Of a stretch of DNA of 19,654 nucleotides, positions 1 to 7,455 are shown piece by piece. The stretch's first letter is position 1, and every line of letters starts with the position of its first letter. This DNA comes from an uncultured Collinsella sp. (GTDB lineage Bacteria > Actinomycetota > Coriobacteriia > Coriobacteriales > Coriobacteriaceae): contig USHF01000009.1 in NCBI GenBank assembly GCA_900554465.1, positions 1 through 19,654 on the forward strand, in the 5' to 3' direction. The translations under genes were made by a program, and so were the position numbers. Under the pieces are notes generated by a model that saw only the letters and a list, made by a program, of their open reading frames with translations, ran no database searches and was not told the DNA's origin.

Positions 1-46
1 AGATCTGCGCATGTCTCGTGGGCTCGGAGATGTGTATAAGAGACAG
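1..46. other. Nextera/Tn5 sequencing adapter (artefact)
   Basis: Bases 28-46 are the 19-bp Tn5 mosaic end AGATGTGTATAAGAGACAG. They are preceded by GTCTCGTGGGCTCGG (13-27), the Nextera read-2 adapter, and by the end of an i7 index primer (1-12). This is library sequence left on the contig, not genomic DNA. It creates a false reading frame from base 11 beginning MSRGLGDVYKRQ, which should not be annotated. Confidence 0.97.
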
Positions 47-102
47 GTAGTTAAGGGTCGCGGATCCGCCGCGTCGCCGCTCTCAACAGGAGGTCTTTGT
101 TT

Positions 103-567
103 ATGGCAGATCAAAAACCGGTCGTCGGGATCATCATGGGTTCCAAGTCCGATCTGGGCGTTATGGAAGGCTGCACCGCCGAGCTCGAGGCGCTCGGTGT
201 GCCCTATGAGCTCGTCATTGCGAGCGCGCACCGCACACCGGCGAAGGTCCATGAATGGGCCTCGACCGCTGCCGATCGCGGTATCAAAGTGATTATCGCT
301 GCCGCCGGCAAGGCCGCTCACCTGGGTGGTGTCGTGGCTGCCTTTACGCCGCTGCCGGTTATCGGCGTGCCCATGAAGACGAGTGACCTGGGCGGTATGG
401 ATTCTCTGCTGTCGATGGTGCAGATGCCTTCGGGCGTGCCCGTGGCCTGCGTTGCCATCAACGGCGCCAAGAACGCCGCCATCTACGCCACGCAGATTCT
501 AGGCGCTTGCGACCCCGAGTACCGCAAGGTTATCGAAAAGATGAAGCAGGAGATGGCCGACGCCTAA
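103..567 (+). CDS. purE: N5-carboxyaminoimidazole ribonucleotide mutase PurE (class I)
   Basis: PurE converts N5-CAIR to CAIR in de novo purine synthesis in the cytoplasm. The 154-residue protein has the usual length of bacterial class I PurE. It opens with the nucleotide-binding strand GIIMGSKSD (near residues 8-16), has the SAHRTP motif with the catalytic histidine, and continues through AAAGKAAHLGG and the GVPM and MPSGVPVA segments typical of the family. The ATG at 103 is chosen because AGGAGG at 88-93 lies 9 nt upstream; a TTG two codons earlier lacks such spacing. PurE normally works with PurK, which is not visible here. The gene begins only 56 bases after the adapter, so its upstream partner is lost. 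The sortase gene follows after 35 bases on the same strand. In the mid-protein motif, AAHLGG stands where E. coli has AAHLPG. Confidence 0.95.
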   Translation: MADQKPVVGIIMGSKSDLGVMEGCTAELEALGVPYELVIASAHRTPAKVHEWASTAADRGIKVIIAAAGKAAHLGGVVAAFTPLPVIGVPMKTSDLGGMDSLLSMVQMPSGVPVACVAINGAKNAAIYATQILGACDPEYRKVIEKMKQEMADA

Positions 568-602
568 GCGGCTTGCCGCCTTATCTGCAATAGAGGAGAA
601 AT

Positions 603-1625
603 ATGTCCAATTATCAGGGAAAACGTTTTAAACTGTCCCAGATTCCCGATCCTGCGAATCCAAGCGCGCCGCGCTCGGTGCAGCCGGGGCGGACGTCCTC
701 TACGCAGCCCGCCCATGTCGCGGGGCACGTTCGGGCTCCGCGGCCGGTGGCGCCATCGAACCAGCACGTTCAAGGCGCTTTGCCGACCTGCCGCCCCTCC
801 AGTTACGGGGCGCAATCGCAAGCCCATCGTTCGCCTTCGCCCGGGCTCGGCGGCTCGGCGGATAGTTCTGCTCCTAAGCGCAAAAAGGGCCGTTCGATTT
901 TCGCGAGACTTCTTATTGTGATCGGTGTGTGCCTGATCGCTGCCGCCGCCGGCATCTATATCAAGGCGCAATTGGGCTACAAGGAAGCAAGCGATTCGTA
1001 TCAAAAGGTTGAGAAAAAGTCTGTGAGCGATAGCGACGCGAGCGGGGCGCCCATTGTTGATTTTGCCACGCTAGCCCAAACCAACCCCGATGTCGTCGGT
1101 TGGATTTATGTACCCGGTACCGCTATCAACTATCCGGTGGTGCAGACGGATAACAACACCAAGTACCTGAGCACGCTCTTTGACGGCACGGCAAATCCCG
1201 TGGGCTCTATTTTCCTTGACTGCGATGACACGGCTCCCGGTATGGTGGACCAGCAGACTACACTCTACGGCCATCACATGAGGGATAACTCGATGTTCCA
1301 TTTCATTGCCGACAGCGCCGACCAGTCGGTTTTCGACGGTATCGAATATGCCTTTTACGTCACGCGCGACGGCGCCTATAAATTTAAGCCGTTGCTGACC
1401 AAGGTGGTCGAGGACTCGTACCGAAAAGCGCGTACTCCCAACTTTGAGGGCGGAGACGGCCTGAAGGCCTATCTTTCCGAGATGATTGACGGTGCTTCCG
1501 CCGTGGCGAGCGACGCTGAGAGCCGTGCTGCCAAGGCTGATAAGGTGCTCACGCTTATCACGTGTTCGCCTTCGGCGCTAAGGAACAAGCGTGCCGTGAT
1601 GATTCTTACCCCCGTTGAGAACTAA
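603..1625 (+). CDS. Class B sortase (membrane-anchored transpeptidase)
   Basis: Sortases cleave a C-terminal sorting motif and join surface proteins to peptidoglycan or to pilin subunits outside the membrane. Residues 1-98 form a long proline-, serine- and arginine-rich cytoplasmic tail. KRKKGR then precedes one membrane segment (about 99-120). The extracellular domain starts near NPDVVGWIYVPGT (161) and includes LYGHHM with catalytic His224, TLITCS with Cys321, and Arg330 in RNKRAVM. The H-C-R triad and the GW(I)xxPGTxIxYPVVQ start are typical of class B (SrtB-like) sortases. The start has AGGAG 4 nt upstream. The stop TAA overlaps a downstream ATG (TAATG). No LPxTG-type substrate or pilin gene is in the window, so it may be a housekeeping or solitary sortase. 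The 98-residue tail is longer than in SrtB of Staphylococcus. Class assignment is from motifs only. Confidence 0.92.
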   Translation: MSNYQGKRFKLSQIPDPANPSAPRSVQPGRTSSTQPAHVAGHVRAPRPVAPSNQHVQGALPTCRPSSYGAQSQAHRSPSPGLGGSADSSAPKRKKGRSIFARLLIVIGVCLIAAAAGIYIKAQLGYKEASDSYQKVEKKSVSDSDASGAPIVDFATLAQTNPDVVGWIYVPGTAINYPVVQTDNNTKYLSTLFDGTANPVGSIFLDCDDTAPGMVDQQTTLYGHHMRDNSMFHFIADSADQSVFDGIEYAFYVTRDGAYKFKPLLTKVVEDSYRKARTPNFEGGDGLKAYLSEMIDGASAVASDAESRAAKADKVLTLITCSPSALRNKRAVMILTPVEN

Positions 1626-1702
1626 TGGTTGCATTGCGGGCAGCGGAGGTACTGAAGGGCGAGTCGTCGCCCGACGGCATAAGAGATAAAAAAGGGGAAA
1701 TG

Positions 1703-2119
1703 ATGCTCGAGAATGGCAAAACGATGCCTTCGATTGATGCTTGGCTGCGCGAGGCCAAGGCCGACGCTTCGGCGCCGGCGTGCGGTATGTATCTGACGCA
1801 TAACGGCGTGGTACGCGCGACGCCCAAGGCCGAGGTGCGCGGAGTCGAGACCGATGGCGTGGCGCCGGGCCACAAGGTGGGCGGCATGGTCTTTGACTAC
1901 GATGCCGAAAAGGTGCGGTCTGCCATTGAGGCGACGCGAGCGATGCCGGGTATCGGCTATGTGCGCGTGTGGCTGGCAAGCGGCGAGCTTTCCGTGGGCG
2001 ATGACATCATGCTCGTGCTCATTGGCGGAGACATTCGTCCGCACGTGGTCGATGCCCTGCAGACGCTTGTCGGCACCATCAAGAATGAATGCGTGAACGA
2101 GGTCGAGCGCGAGGCATAG
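1703..2119 (+). CDS. MoaE-like molybdopterin synthase catalytic subunit homologue
   Basis: MoaE with MoaD adds sulfur to precursor Z to make molybdopterin. This 138-residue protein fits the MoaE fold from THNGVVRATPK (the GxVR strand) through YVRVWLASGELSVGDDIMLVLIGG to a C-terminal helix. Compared by eye with E. coli MoaE, the first Arg, Arg104 and Lys119 have counterparts (VVR, DIRP, TIKN), but His103 is Ile and Lys126 has no basic counterpart. No moaD or other molybdenum cofactor gene is near. The start at 1703 is chosen because AAGGGG at 1692-1697 lies 5 nt upstream. An ATG at 1700 is equally in frame, and an ATG at 1625 overlapping the sortase stop would add 26 residues that do not look family-like. 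The protein could be a divergent active MoaE or one with another role. Confidence 0.75.
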   Translation: MLENGKTMPSIDAWLREAKADASAPACGMYLTHNGVVRATPKAEVRGVETDGVAPGHKVGGMVFDYDAEKVRSAIEATRAMPGIGYVRVWLASGELSVGDDIMLVLIGGDIRPHVVDALQTLVGTIKNECVNEVEREA

Positions 2120-2154
2120 GGCTTTGCGATCAATTCGAGCTCATTTATAGCAAA

Positions 2155-2190
2155 AGCCCGCTGGCAGTTAGGCTGAACTGCCAGCGGGCT
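2155..2190. terminator. Bidirectional terminator between convergent genes
   Basis: A perfect 15-bp stem, AGCCCGCTGGCAGTT with its complement, surrounds the 6-nt loop AGGCTG. On the minus strand it is followed by TTTTG, a good rho-independent tail for the CmpB-family gene ending at 2229. On the + strand the tail is weaker (TACTTGT), but it is the only hairpin after the MoaE-like gene. Confidence 0.85.
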
Positions 2191-2228
2191 TACTTGTCCG
2201 TTGGAACCGACTTGCGCCAGCGCCCGCG

Positions 2229-3458
2229 CTATACGCGTGTGGCGTCCTTGGGGCTCATGGTCATGCTCTGGAAGCGATTTTCCATATACTCATTATCGAA
2301 GTACTTGCCGTAGAACTGCGCAACGGGAATATCGTTGACCGTGCCGTTGACACGCTGGTACCAGTAGTCGAGCGATTGCAGCGTCATGACGCCGTCGACC
2401 AGCATGATGATGGTAAAGATGACGGTGGCCGAGTAGCGGCTCTTCCAGGGAATCATGTTGATGAGTTTGAGCAATCTGGGCAGCAGCAGCTTGATCCAGA
2501 TGAGGCCGCCCAGGCCCCACAGACAGGCGAAGCCCGTGCAGGTGCGTCCGCCCGTGAGGACCACGAGCGGGTCGGGCATACCGAACAGCGTTATGTGCGA
2601 GTAGCTCCACGAGACCACGCCAAACGCGGTCTGCATAAACCAGCCCACGAACACCTCAAAGCTGGCGCCGAGCAGGGCGCTCACCAGGAAAATGATGATG
2701 GGGTTCTTTTTATAGAAGCGGTTGAGCACCATGGTCATGAGCACGGCACCAAAGCCGTAGATGGGGCTGAAGGGGCCAAACAGCATACCGGCGCGGTCCT
2801 GGTAGACACCCGGATCGTTGACGGTCATATGCCAGATATCCTCCAGGACCAGGCCGAGTATGCAGCAGACAAAGAATACCCAGAACAGGTTGAAGTAGTT
2901 GAGCTTGATGTAGCCTTCGCCGGTTTCATCGCGCCCGAGCATGCCCTCGGCGGCGGCGTCGCGGTCGAGCATCTCCTGCAGGCGGCGCTGCAGCTCGCGC
3001 TCCTGGCGCAGCGTGGGGTCGACGGTGGCCGAAAGTGCGACGAGGATGCCGAGCTGGATGGCAGGGCGCAGCAAGAAGGGCCCGATGCCCTGGAGCATCA
3101 CGTCAACCAAAAGCTCGACGACGGTAAACGCGATAAGGATATAGGACAGACGGGCGGCATTGCGACGCTGGTTCTTGATGAGGTCTAGGCCAAAGATGAT
3201 CAAGATGACAGCACTGGCAGCCGAGAGCATGATGCCGGCGACGATAAGGCCGACCGCGACGAGCGTGTTGTCGCCGAGCTTGGCGGCGGCGTTGCCGTTG
3301 ATGAGCGCGGTGATGACCTGCCACATAAAGGCGCCGACCGAAGGGAGCGTGCCCACGCCGGACAGGATGCACAGGACGGCGTACACCTTAATGATGAGGG
3401 GGATCTTCTTGACCTCCGTGGCGCTGGGGACGCTGGGGTCGAGTTCGTTTCGATCCAT
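2229..3458 (-). CDS. Polytopic membrane protein, CmpB / putative ABC transporter permease family
   Basis: This is a 409-residue integral membrane protein. The N-terminal half has about four hydrophobic segments (roughly residues 22-55, 65-95, 103-125 and 130-147), then a charged stretch with ERELQRRLQEMLDRD. The C-terminal half has about five more segments with GPFSPIYGFGAVLM, GASFEVFVGWFM, VVSWSYS and a GGRTC segment. These match the layout of the CmpB family (Pfam ABC_trans_CmpB), whose members are labelled putative ABC transporter permeases although no transported substrate is established. No ABC ATPase is next to it, so a transport role is not shown. The N-terminal membrane half looks like an addition to the usual CmpB core. 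The minus-strand start is supported by GAAAGG 7 nt upstream. It is transcribed toward the MoaE-like gene and away from purF. Confidence 0.72.
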   Translation of the reverse strand: MDRNELDPSVPSATEVKKIPLIIKVYAVLCILSGVGTLPSVGAFMWQVITALINGNAAAKLGDNTLVAVGLIVAGIMLSAASAVILIIFGLDLIKNQRRNAARLSYILIAFTVVELLVDVMLQGIGPFLLRPAIQLGILVALSATVDPTLRQERELQRRLQEMLDRDAAAEGMLGRDETGEGYIKLNYFNLFWVFFVCCILGLVLEDIWHMTVNDPGVYQDRAGMLFGPFSPIYGFGAVLMTMVLNRFYKKNPIIIFLVSALLGASFEVFVGWFMQTAFGVVSWSYSHITLFGMPDPLVVLTGGRTCTGFACLWGLGGLIWIKLLLPRLLKLINMIPWKSRYSATVIFTIIMLVDGVMTLQSLDYWYQRVNGTVNDIPVAQFYGKYFDNEYMENRFQSMTMSPKDATRV

Positions 3459-3755
3459 ACAGAACCTTTCTCGCTTTGTTGTAGGCTACAAGGATACGCC
3501 GCCGACCTGCTAAAAGACAGGACGAATGGCCCAATTGCAGCAATGTAGGCCCTAACGGTGGACGAGACGCGCCGCGACGGAGGCATACGGGACCGTTGAC
3601 CCCGAAGGCAGGTTGCCCAATAAAATGTTTGGCCGCAAAATGGATTATAAGCTCGGTGGGCTTTTAAAAAGCGCTGCTCATGCGCGGGAGCGCTTGCCTT
3701 GCCGTGCGTATAATAGGGCGGGTAACGCCAAATAACGAGGCTCTGAGGGGATGCC
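3459..3755 (+). promoter_or_regulatory. Intergenic region with probable purF promoter (-10 TATAAT at 3709-3714)
   Basis: This 297-bp region separates the divergent CmpB-family and purF genes, so it should hold promoters for both. TATAAT at 3709-3714 lies about 40 bases before the purF ATG, at a suitable distance for a short leader. No good -35 box is seen at 16-18 bp, so the promoter may depend on an activator or an imperfect extended -10. I see no purine riboswitch fold and no clear operator. Nothing that looks coding is present. Confidence 0.45.
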
Positions 3756-5426
3756 ATGTCTCAAGAAACCATCCGCGCGGCCGAGCGTGCCGCGGGACAG
3801 GTGAAGACCATGTCGACGTATGATCCGGACTCCGACCAGCTGCATGAGGAATGCGGCATTTTTGGTGTGTGGGCACCCGATCGCGATGTGGCTCGACTGA
3901 CGTACTTTGGTCTGCGCGCGCTGCAGCATCGCGGCCAGGAATCGGCGGGAATCGCCGTGGGTGATGGCGGCACGGTTATGGTCCGCAAGGATCTGGGCCT
4001 GCTCGACCGCGTGTTCTCCAACGCCGACCTGTCGACACTCTCCGGTCAGCTGGCCGTGGGCCACGTGCGCTACGGCACCGCCGGCGCCAAGAGCTGGGAA
4101 GCCTCTCAGCCGCACCTCTCTACCATCAATAGCGTCATTATCGCGCTCGCACACAACGGCACTCTGGTCAACACCGACGAGCTGCGCCGCCAGCTGATCG
4201 AGCTGGGCGTGCCGTTCCTCTCCAACTCGGATTCCGAGGTCGCGACCAAGCTTATCGGCTACTTTACTCAGCGTACAGGCCATCTGCGCGAGGGCATTCG
4301 CAAGACCATGGAGCTCGTGCGCGGCGGCTACGCCATGACGCTCATCAACGAGCAGGCGCTTTACGCATTCCGCGATCCGCACGGCATTCGCCCGCTTGTG
4401 CTGGGCAAGCTGGTGGACGAGGGCCTGGACCAGGCCGATGCCGCATCCGTTTCGCAGCTGCCGTCGCAGGACGGCGCCGCGACGGTCGACTCCGCCGTCC
4501 ATGTCACGCACGCTGGCGGCTGGGTCGTTGCCTCCGAGACCTGCGCGCTCGATATCGTGGGCGCCGAGTACGTCCGCGACGTCCGCCCCGGTGAGATTTT
4601 GCGCATCAGCGCCGAGGCCCTTGTGTCCGAGCAGGGCGTGCCTGCCGCCGAAGAGCCTGCCAACTGCATTTTTGAGCAGGTCTACTTTGCTCGCCCCGAT
4701 TCCATCATGAACGGCAAGAGCGTCTACGCCTGCCGTTATGACATGGGTCGTCAGCTGGCACATGAGGAGCCCGTCGAGGCCGACCTGGTCATCGGCGTGC
4801 CCGACTCCGGCCTGCCGCCCGCGGAGGGCTATTCGCACGAGAGCGGCATTCCCTTTGGCGAGGGCCTCATCAAGAACCGCTATGTGGGCCGTACGTTTAT
4901 CGAGCCCACGCAGGAGTTGCGCGCCATGGGCGTGCGTATGAAACTCAACCCGCTTCGCGACAACATCAAGGGCAAGCGCCTGGTCGTCATCGACGACTCC
5001 ATCGTGCGCGGCACCACCATGGTGCAGCTCGTCAAGATGCTGCGCAACGCCGGCGCCAAGGAGATTCATATCCGCATCAACTCGCCCGAGGTCATCTGGC
5101 CGTGCTTCTACGGCATCGATACCGACGTGCAGTCGCAGCTCATCAGCGCCAACAAGACGGTCGACGAGATTTGCGAGTATATCGGTGCCGATTCGCTGGC
5201 CTTCCTTTCGGTCGAGGGCCTGCTTAAGGTCATGCCCAAGGGCGGTTACTGCGATGCGTGCTTTACCGGCCGCTACCCCGTGGCGATTCCCGAGAGCTTT
5301 GGCCGCGACAAGTTCATGGAGGGCTTTAAGCCCCGCAGCCTGGACAAGCCGCTGCACTTTGACGACGACGCCGTGGTCGAGAAATACGACGACCGTAGCT
5401 GGGAAGAGAAGCACGGCGAGGCCTAA
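3756..5426 (+). CDS. purF: Amidophosphoribosyltransferase PurF (Fe-S type, with propeptide)
   Basis: PurF makes 5-phosphoribosylamine from PRPP and glutamine, the first committed purine step. The glutaminase domain begins at EECGIFG, where Cys33 should become the N-terminal nucleophile after removal of a propeptide. GHVRYGTAG (102-110), HNGTLVNT (133-140) and the PRPP loop VIDDSIVRGTT (411-421) follow. Cys304, Cys450, Cys499 and Cys502 match the four ligands of the [4Fe-4S] cluster in the Bacillus-type enzyme. The 556-residue length is more than the usual 470-510. Part of the excess is an insertion of about 33 residues (220-253) between RPLVLGKL and GWVVASETCALD, and part is a C-terminal tail. 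GAGGGG lies 5 nt before the ATG at 3756. An in-frame ATG at 3810 would give a 14-residue propeptide, closer to the 11 of B. subtilis. The stop codon overlaps a repeat element. Confidence 0.95.
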   Translation: MSQETIRAAERAAGQVKTMSTYDPDSDQLHEECGIFGVWAPDRDVARLTYFGLRALQHRGQESAGIAVGDGGTVMVRKDLGLLDRVFSNADLSTLSGQLAVGHVRYGTAGAKSWEASQPHLSTINSVIIALAHNGTLVNTDELRRQLIELGVPFLSNSDSEVATKLIGYFTQRTGHLREGIRKTMELVRGGYAMTLINEQALYAFRDPHGIRPLVLGKLVDEGLDQADAASVSQLPSQDGAATVDSAVHVTHAGGWVVASETCALDIVGAEYVRDVRPGEILRISAEALVSEQGVPAAEEPANCIFEQVYFARPDSIMNGKSVYACRYDMGRQLAHEEPVEADLVIGVPDSGLPPAEGYSHESGIPFGEGLIKNRYVGRTFIEPTQELRAMGVRMKLNPLRDNIKGKRLVVIDDSIVRGTTMVQLVKMLRNAGAKEIHIRINSPEVIWPCFYGIDTDVQSQLISANKTVDEICEYIGADSLAFLSVEGLLKVMPKGGYCDACFTGRYPVAIPESFGRDKFMEGFKPRSLDKPLHFDDDAVVEKYDDRSWEEKHGEA

Positions 5427-5465
5427 AACCTGCCATGTAGGGACAGGTTTATTTTGGTAGGTTTT
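5425..5465 (+). repeat. 41-bp inverted-repeat element, copy 1
   Basis: AAAACCTGCCA at 5425-5435 is mirrored by TGGTAGGTTTT at 5455-5465 around a core with TAGGGACAGGTTTATTT. The same element occurs at 16959-16999 and, inverted, at 17124-17162. Its first bases supply the last two bases of the purF stop codon TAA. Confidence 0.85.
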
Positions 5466-5487
5466 ACCTGCTGTTTTGTTGATTGAG

Positions 5488-5514
5488 CGGCGCGCGTTGT
5501 TATGGCGCGCGCCG
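5488..5514 (+). terminator. GC-rich hairpin between purF and purM
   Basis: CGGCGCGCG and CGCGCGCCG form a 9-bp stem with a 9-nt loop. No T-run follows, so it may be only a weak or partial terminator, or an RNA-stabilising hairpin that separates purF from purM expression. Nothing else recognisable lies in 5466-5582 except the purM ribosome binding site. Confidence 0.4.
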
Positions 5515-5582
5515 AAATGAACGCAACTATGAGCACCGTTTGGCGCCCGGGCGGCGGACGGTAGTGGGAGAGGAAGGCTCAG

Positions 5583-6686
5583 ATGAGCGACAGCAAGCAT
5601 GTGACGTATGAGGATGCCGGCGTCGATACCGCCGAGGGCGGCCGCGCCGTCGACGCCATTAAGCAGATGGTTAAGGACACCAACCGTCCCGAGGTCATCG
5701 GCGGCATCGGTGGCTTCGGTGGCCTGTTCTCGGCTGCCGCGCTTAAGGATATGGAAGACCCGATTCTGATTAGCGGTACCGACGGCGTGGGCACCAAGCT
5801 CGTGCTTGCCCAGATCATGGACCGTCACGAGACGGTGGGCCAGGACCTGGTCGCTATGTGCGTCAACGACATTTTGGCTTCGGGCGCCGAGCCGCTGTTC
5901 TTCCTGGACTACGTTGCCATCGGTCACATCGAGGCCGGGCACATGGCAAAGATCATCAAGGGCGTGGCCGATGGCTGTAAGCTCGCGGGCTGCGCGCTCG
6001 TGGGCGGTGAGATGGCCGAGCACCCCGGCGTCATGGCTCCTGCCGACTACGACCTTGCCGGATTTACCGTGGGCGTTGTCGACCGTCCCAAGATGCTCGA
6101 CCCCGCGAACGTCCGCCCCGGCGACGTGATCCTGGGCCTGCCTTCCACTGGCGTGCACTCCAACGGCTACTCGCTCGTGCGCAAGGTCATTGGCGTCGAC
6201 GGCATTAAGCCGGGCACGCCCGAGGCCGCCGCTAAGGCCGAGGAGCTGAGCCGTCCGCTCGAGGAACTCGGCGGCGCATCGCTGGCAGACGCCCTGCTGG
6301 CTCCCACGCGCATCTACGTCAAGCCGATTCTGGAGCTGCTGCGCGGCGGCGCCAACGTGCACGCTATCGCCCACATCACTGGCGGCGGTATTACCGAGAA
6401 CCTCAACCGTGCACTCGCCGACGACGTCGACGCCGTGGTCACCCGCAACGGCGCCGAGATGGGTTGGGACGTTCCGCCCGTCATCACCTACGTGTCGCGT
6501 CAGGCCGAGCTCGCGCCCAACGAGGCATGCAAGACCTTCAACATGGGCGTCGGCCTGTGCCTGATCGTCGCCCCCGAGGACGAGGCCGCGGTTACCGAAG
6601 CCCTGGTCGCGCTGGGCGAGAAGCCGTTCCGCGTGGGCGAGTGCGTCGAGGGTTCCGGTAAGGTCGTGTACTCCGATGAGCGCTAA
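5583..6686 (+). CDS. purM: Phosphoribosylformylglycinamidine cyclo-ligase (AIR synthetase) PurM
   Basis: PurM closes the imidazole ring, making AIR from FGAM with ATP. The 367-residue protein shows family motifs in order: YEDAGVD (9-15), the glycine-rich GGFGGLFS (43-50), ISGTDGVGTKL (63-73), CVNDILASGAEPLFFLDY (93-110), GGEMAEHPGVM (141-151), then GLPSTGVHSNGYSLVR and HITGGGITENL. It looks complete and close to the usual 340-350 residues. A purine-rich GAGAGGAAGG precedes the ATG. It overlaps purN by 11 bp, which implies translational coupling. No truncation or missing motif was seen. Confidence 0.96.
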   Translation: MSDSKHVTYEDAGVDTAEGGRAVDAIKQMVKDTNRPEVIGGIGGFGGLFSAAALKDMEDPILISGTDGVGTKLVLAQIMDRHETVGQDLVAMCVNDILASGAEPLFFLDYVAIGHIEAGHMAKIIKGVADGCKLAGCALVGGEMAEHPGVMAPADYDLAGFTVGVVDRPKMLDPANVRPGDVILGLPSTGVHSNGYSLVRKVIGVDGIKPGTPEAAAKAEELSRPLEELGGASLADALLAPTRIYVKPILELLRGGANVHAIAHITGGGITENLNRALADDVDAVVTRNGAEMGWDVPPVITYVSRQAELAPNEACKTFNMGVGLCLIVAPEDEAAVTEALVALGEKPFRVGECVEGSGKVVYSDER

Positions 6687-7377
6687 CGAGCAGATGGCTG
6701 CTAGTGAGGGCCTGGGCTTTGTGCCCTACACCCGTCCGACCGGCACCGATACGGTCGAGCCGCTCAAGATCGGTGTGCTCATCAGCGGTTCGGGTACCAA
6801 CCTGCAGGCGCTGATCGATCTGATCGCCGCCGGTAAGCTCAACGCCTCGATTGAGCTTGTGGTGTCGAGCCGTCCTTCGGCTAAGGGTTTGCAGCGCGCT
6901 GAGCGCGCGGGCATCCAGACGCTCACGCTGTCCAAGGATGTCTATGCCGACCCTATTGCCGCCGACGAGATCATCGCGCACGAGCTGCTCGAGCGCGGCT
7001 GCGAGTACGTGGTGATGGCCGGCTATATGCGCATGGTGCACACACCGCTGCTGGCGGCGTTTCCCAACCGCGTGGTCAACTTGCATCCGGCGCTGCTGCC
7101 GAGCTTTACCGGTGCGCATGCGATTGACGATGCCTTTGCGCGCGGCGTCAAGGTAACTGGCGTGACCGTGCATTTTGCCAACGAGGTCTACGACAACGGT
7201 CCCATCATCGCCCAGCGTGCGCTGGCTGTCGAGGAGGGCTGGGATGTCGACGCGCTCGAGGAGCACATCCACGCGATTGAGCACGTGCTGTATCCCGAGG
7301 TCGTGCAAATGCTCGCCGACGGCCGCGTCCACGTGCTGGAGAGCGGCAAGGTCGCAATTGATGCGCCCCGCGTCTAG
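6676..7377 (+). CDS. purN: Phosphoribosylglycinamide formyltransferase PurN
   Basis: PurN transfers a formyl group from 10-formyl-tetrahydrofolate to GAR, giving FGAR. The core starts at KIGVLISGSGTNLQAL (31-46). The catalytic residues are in place: Asn135 and His137 in VVNLHPALLPSF, and Asp173, seven residues after the His of VHF, in YDNGP. The protein has 233 residues against about 190-212 in most relatives. The excess is an N-terminal extension of about 30 residues before the domain, with no recognised motif. The start at 6676 lies inside the end of purM and fits coupling; an ATG at 6694 would remove only six residues. A strong terminator follows, so purM-purN ends here. Confidence 0.95.
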   Translation: MSANEQMAASEGLGFVPYTRPTGTDTVEPLKIGVLISGSGTNLQALIDLIAAGKLNASIELVVSSRPSAKGLQRAERAGIQTLTLSKDVYADPIAADEIIAHELLERGCEYVVMAGYMRMVHTPLLAAFPNRVVNLHPALLPSFTGAHAIDDAFARGVKVTGVTVHFANEVYDNGPIIAQRALAVEEGWDVDALEEHIHAIEHVLYPEVVQMLADGRVHVLESGKVAIDAPRV

Positions 7378-7409
7378 CGGCGCACAGTACAATTTAGTTG
7401 AGTGGTCAG

Positions 7410-7450
7410 GGTGGTCATTGGCGCCAAGGCGCGCGTGGCCACCTTTTGTT
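7410..7450 (+). terminator. Rho-independent terminator after purN
   Basis: A stem of about 16 positions from GGTGGTCATTGGCGCC to its near-complement ending GGCCACC (7443) has two mismatches and two wobble pairs. It is followed by TTTTGTTTT. It closes the purM-purN transcript. Confidence 0.85.
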
Positions 7451-7455
7451 TTGGG

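Noticed and set aside
11..292. A short frame starting in the left adapter
   Set aside because: Its first residues are adapter translation, and the rest is out of frame with purE.
3694..3714. TTGCCT plus TATAAT as a full purF promoter
   Set aside because: Only 9 bases separate the two boxes, far too short for a sigma-70 type promoter; only the -10 is kept as a candidate.
3459..3755. Purine riboswitch upstream of purF
   Set aside because: No three-way junction or conserved loop sequences of the purine class were found.
3678..6374. A minus-strand open frame of 898 codons opposite purF and purM
   Set aside because: It lies antisense to two certain genes, and its length follows from their GC-biased third positions. 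Its composition (His-, Ala-, Val-rich, no domain) is that of a shadow frame.
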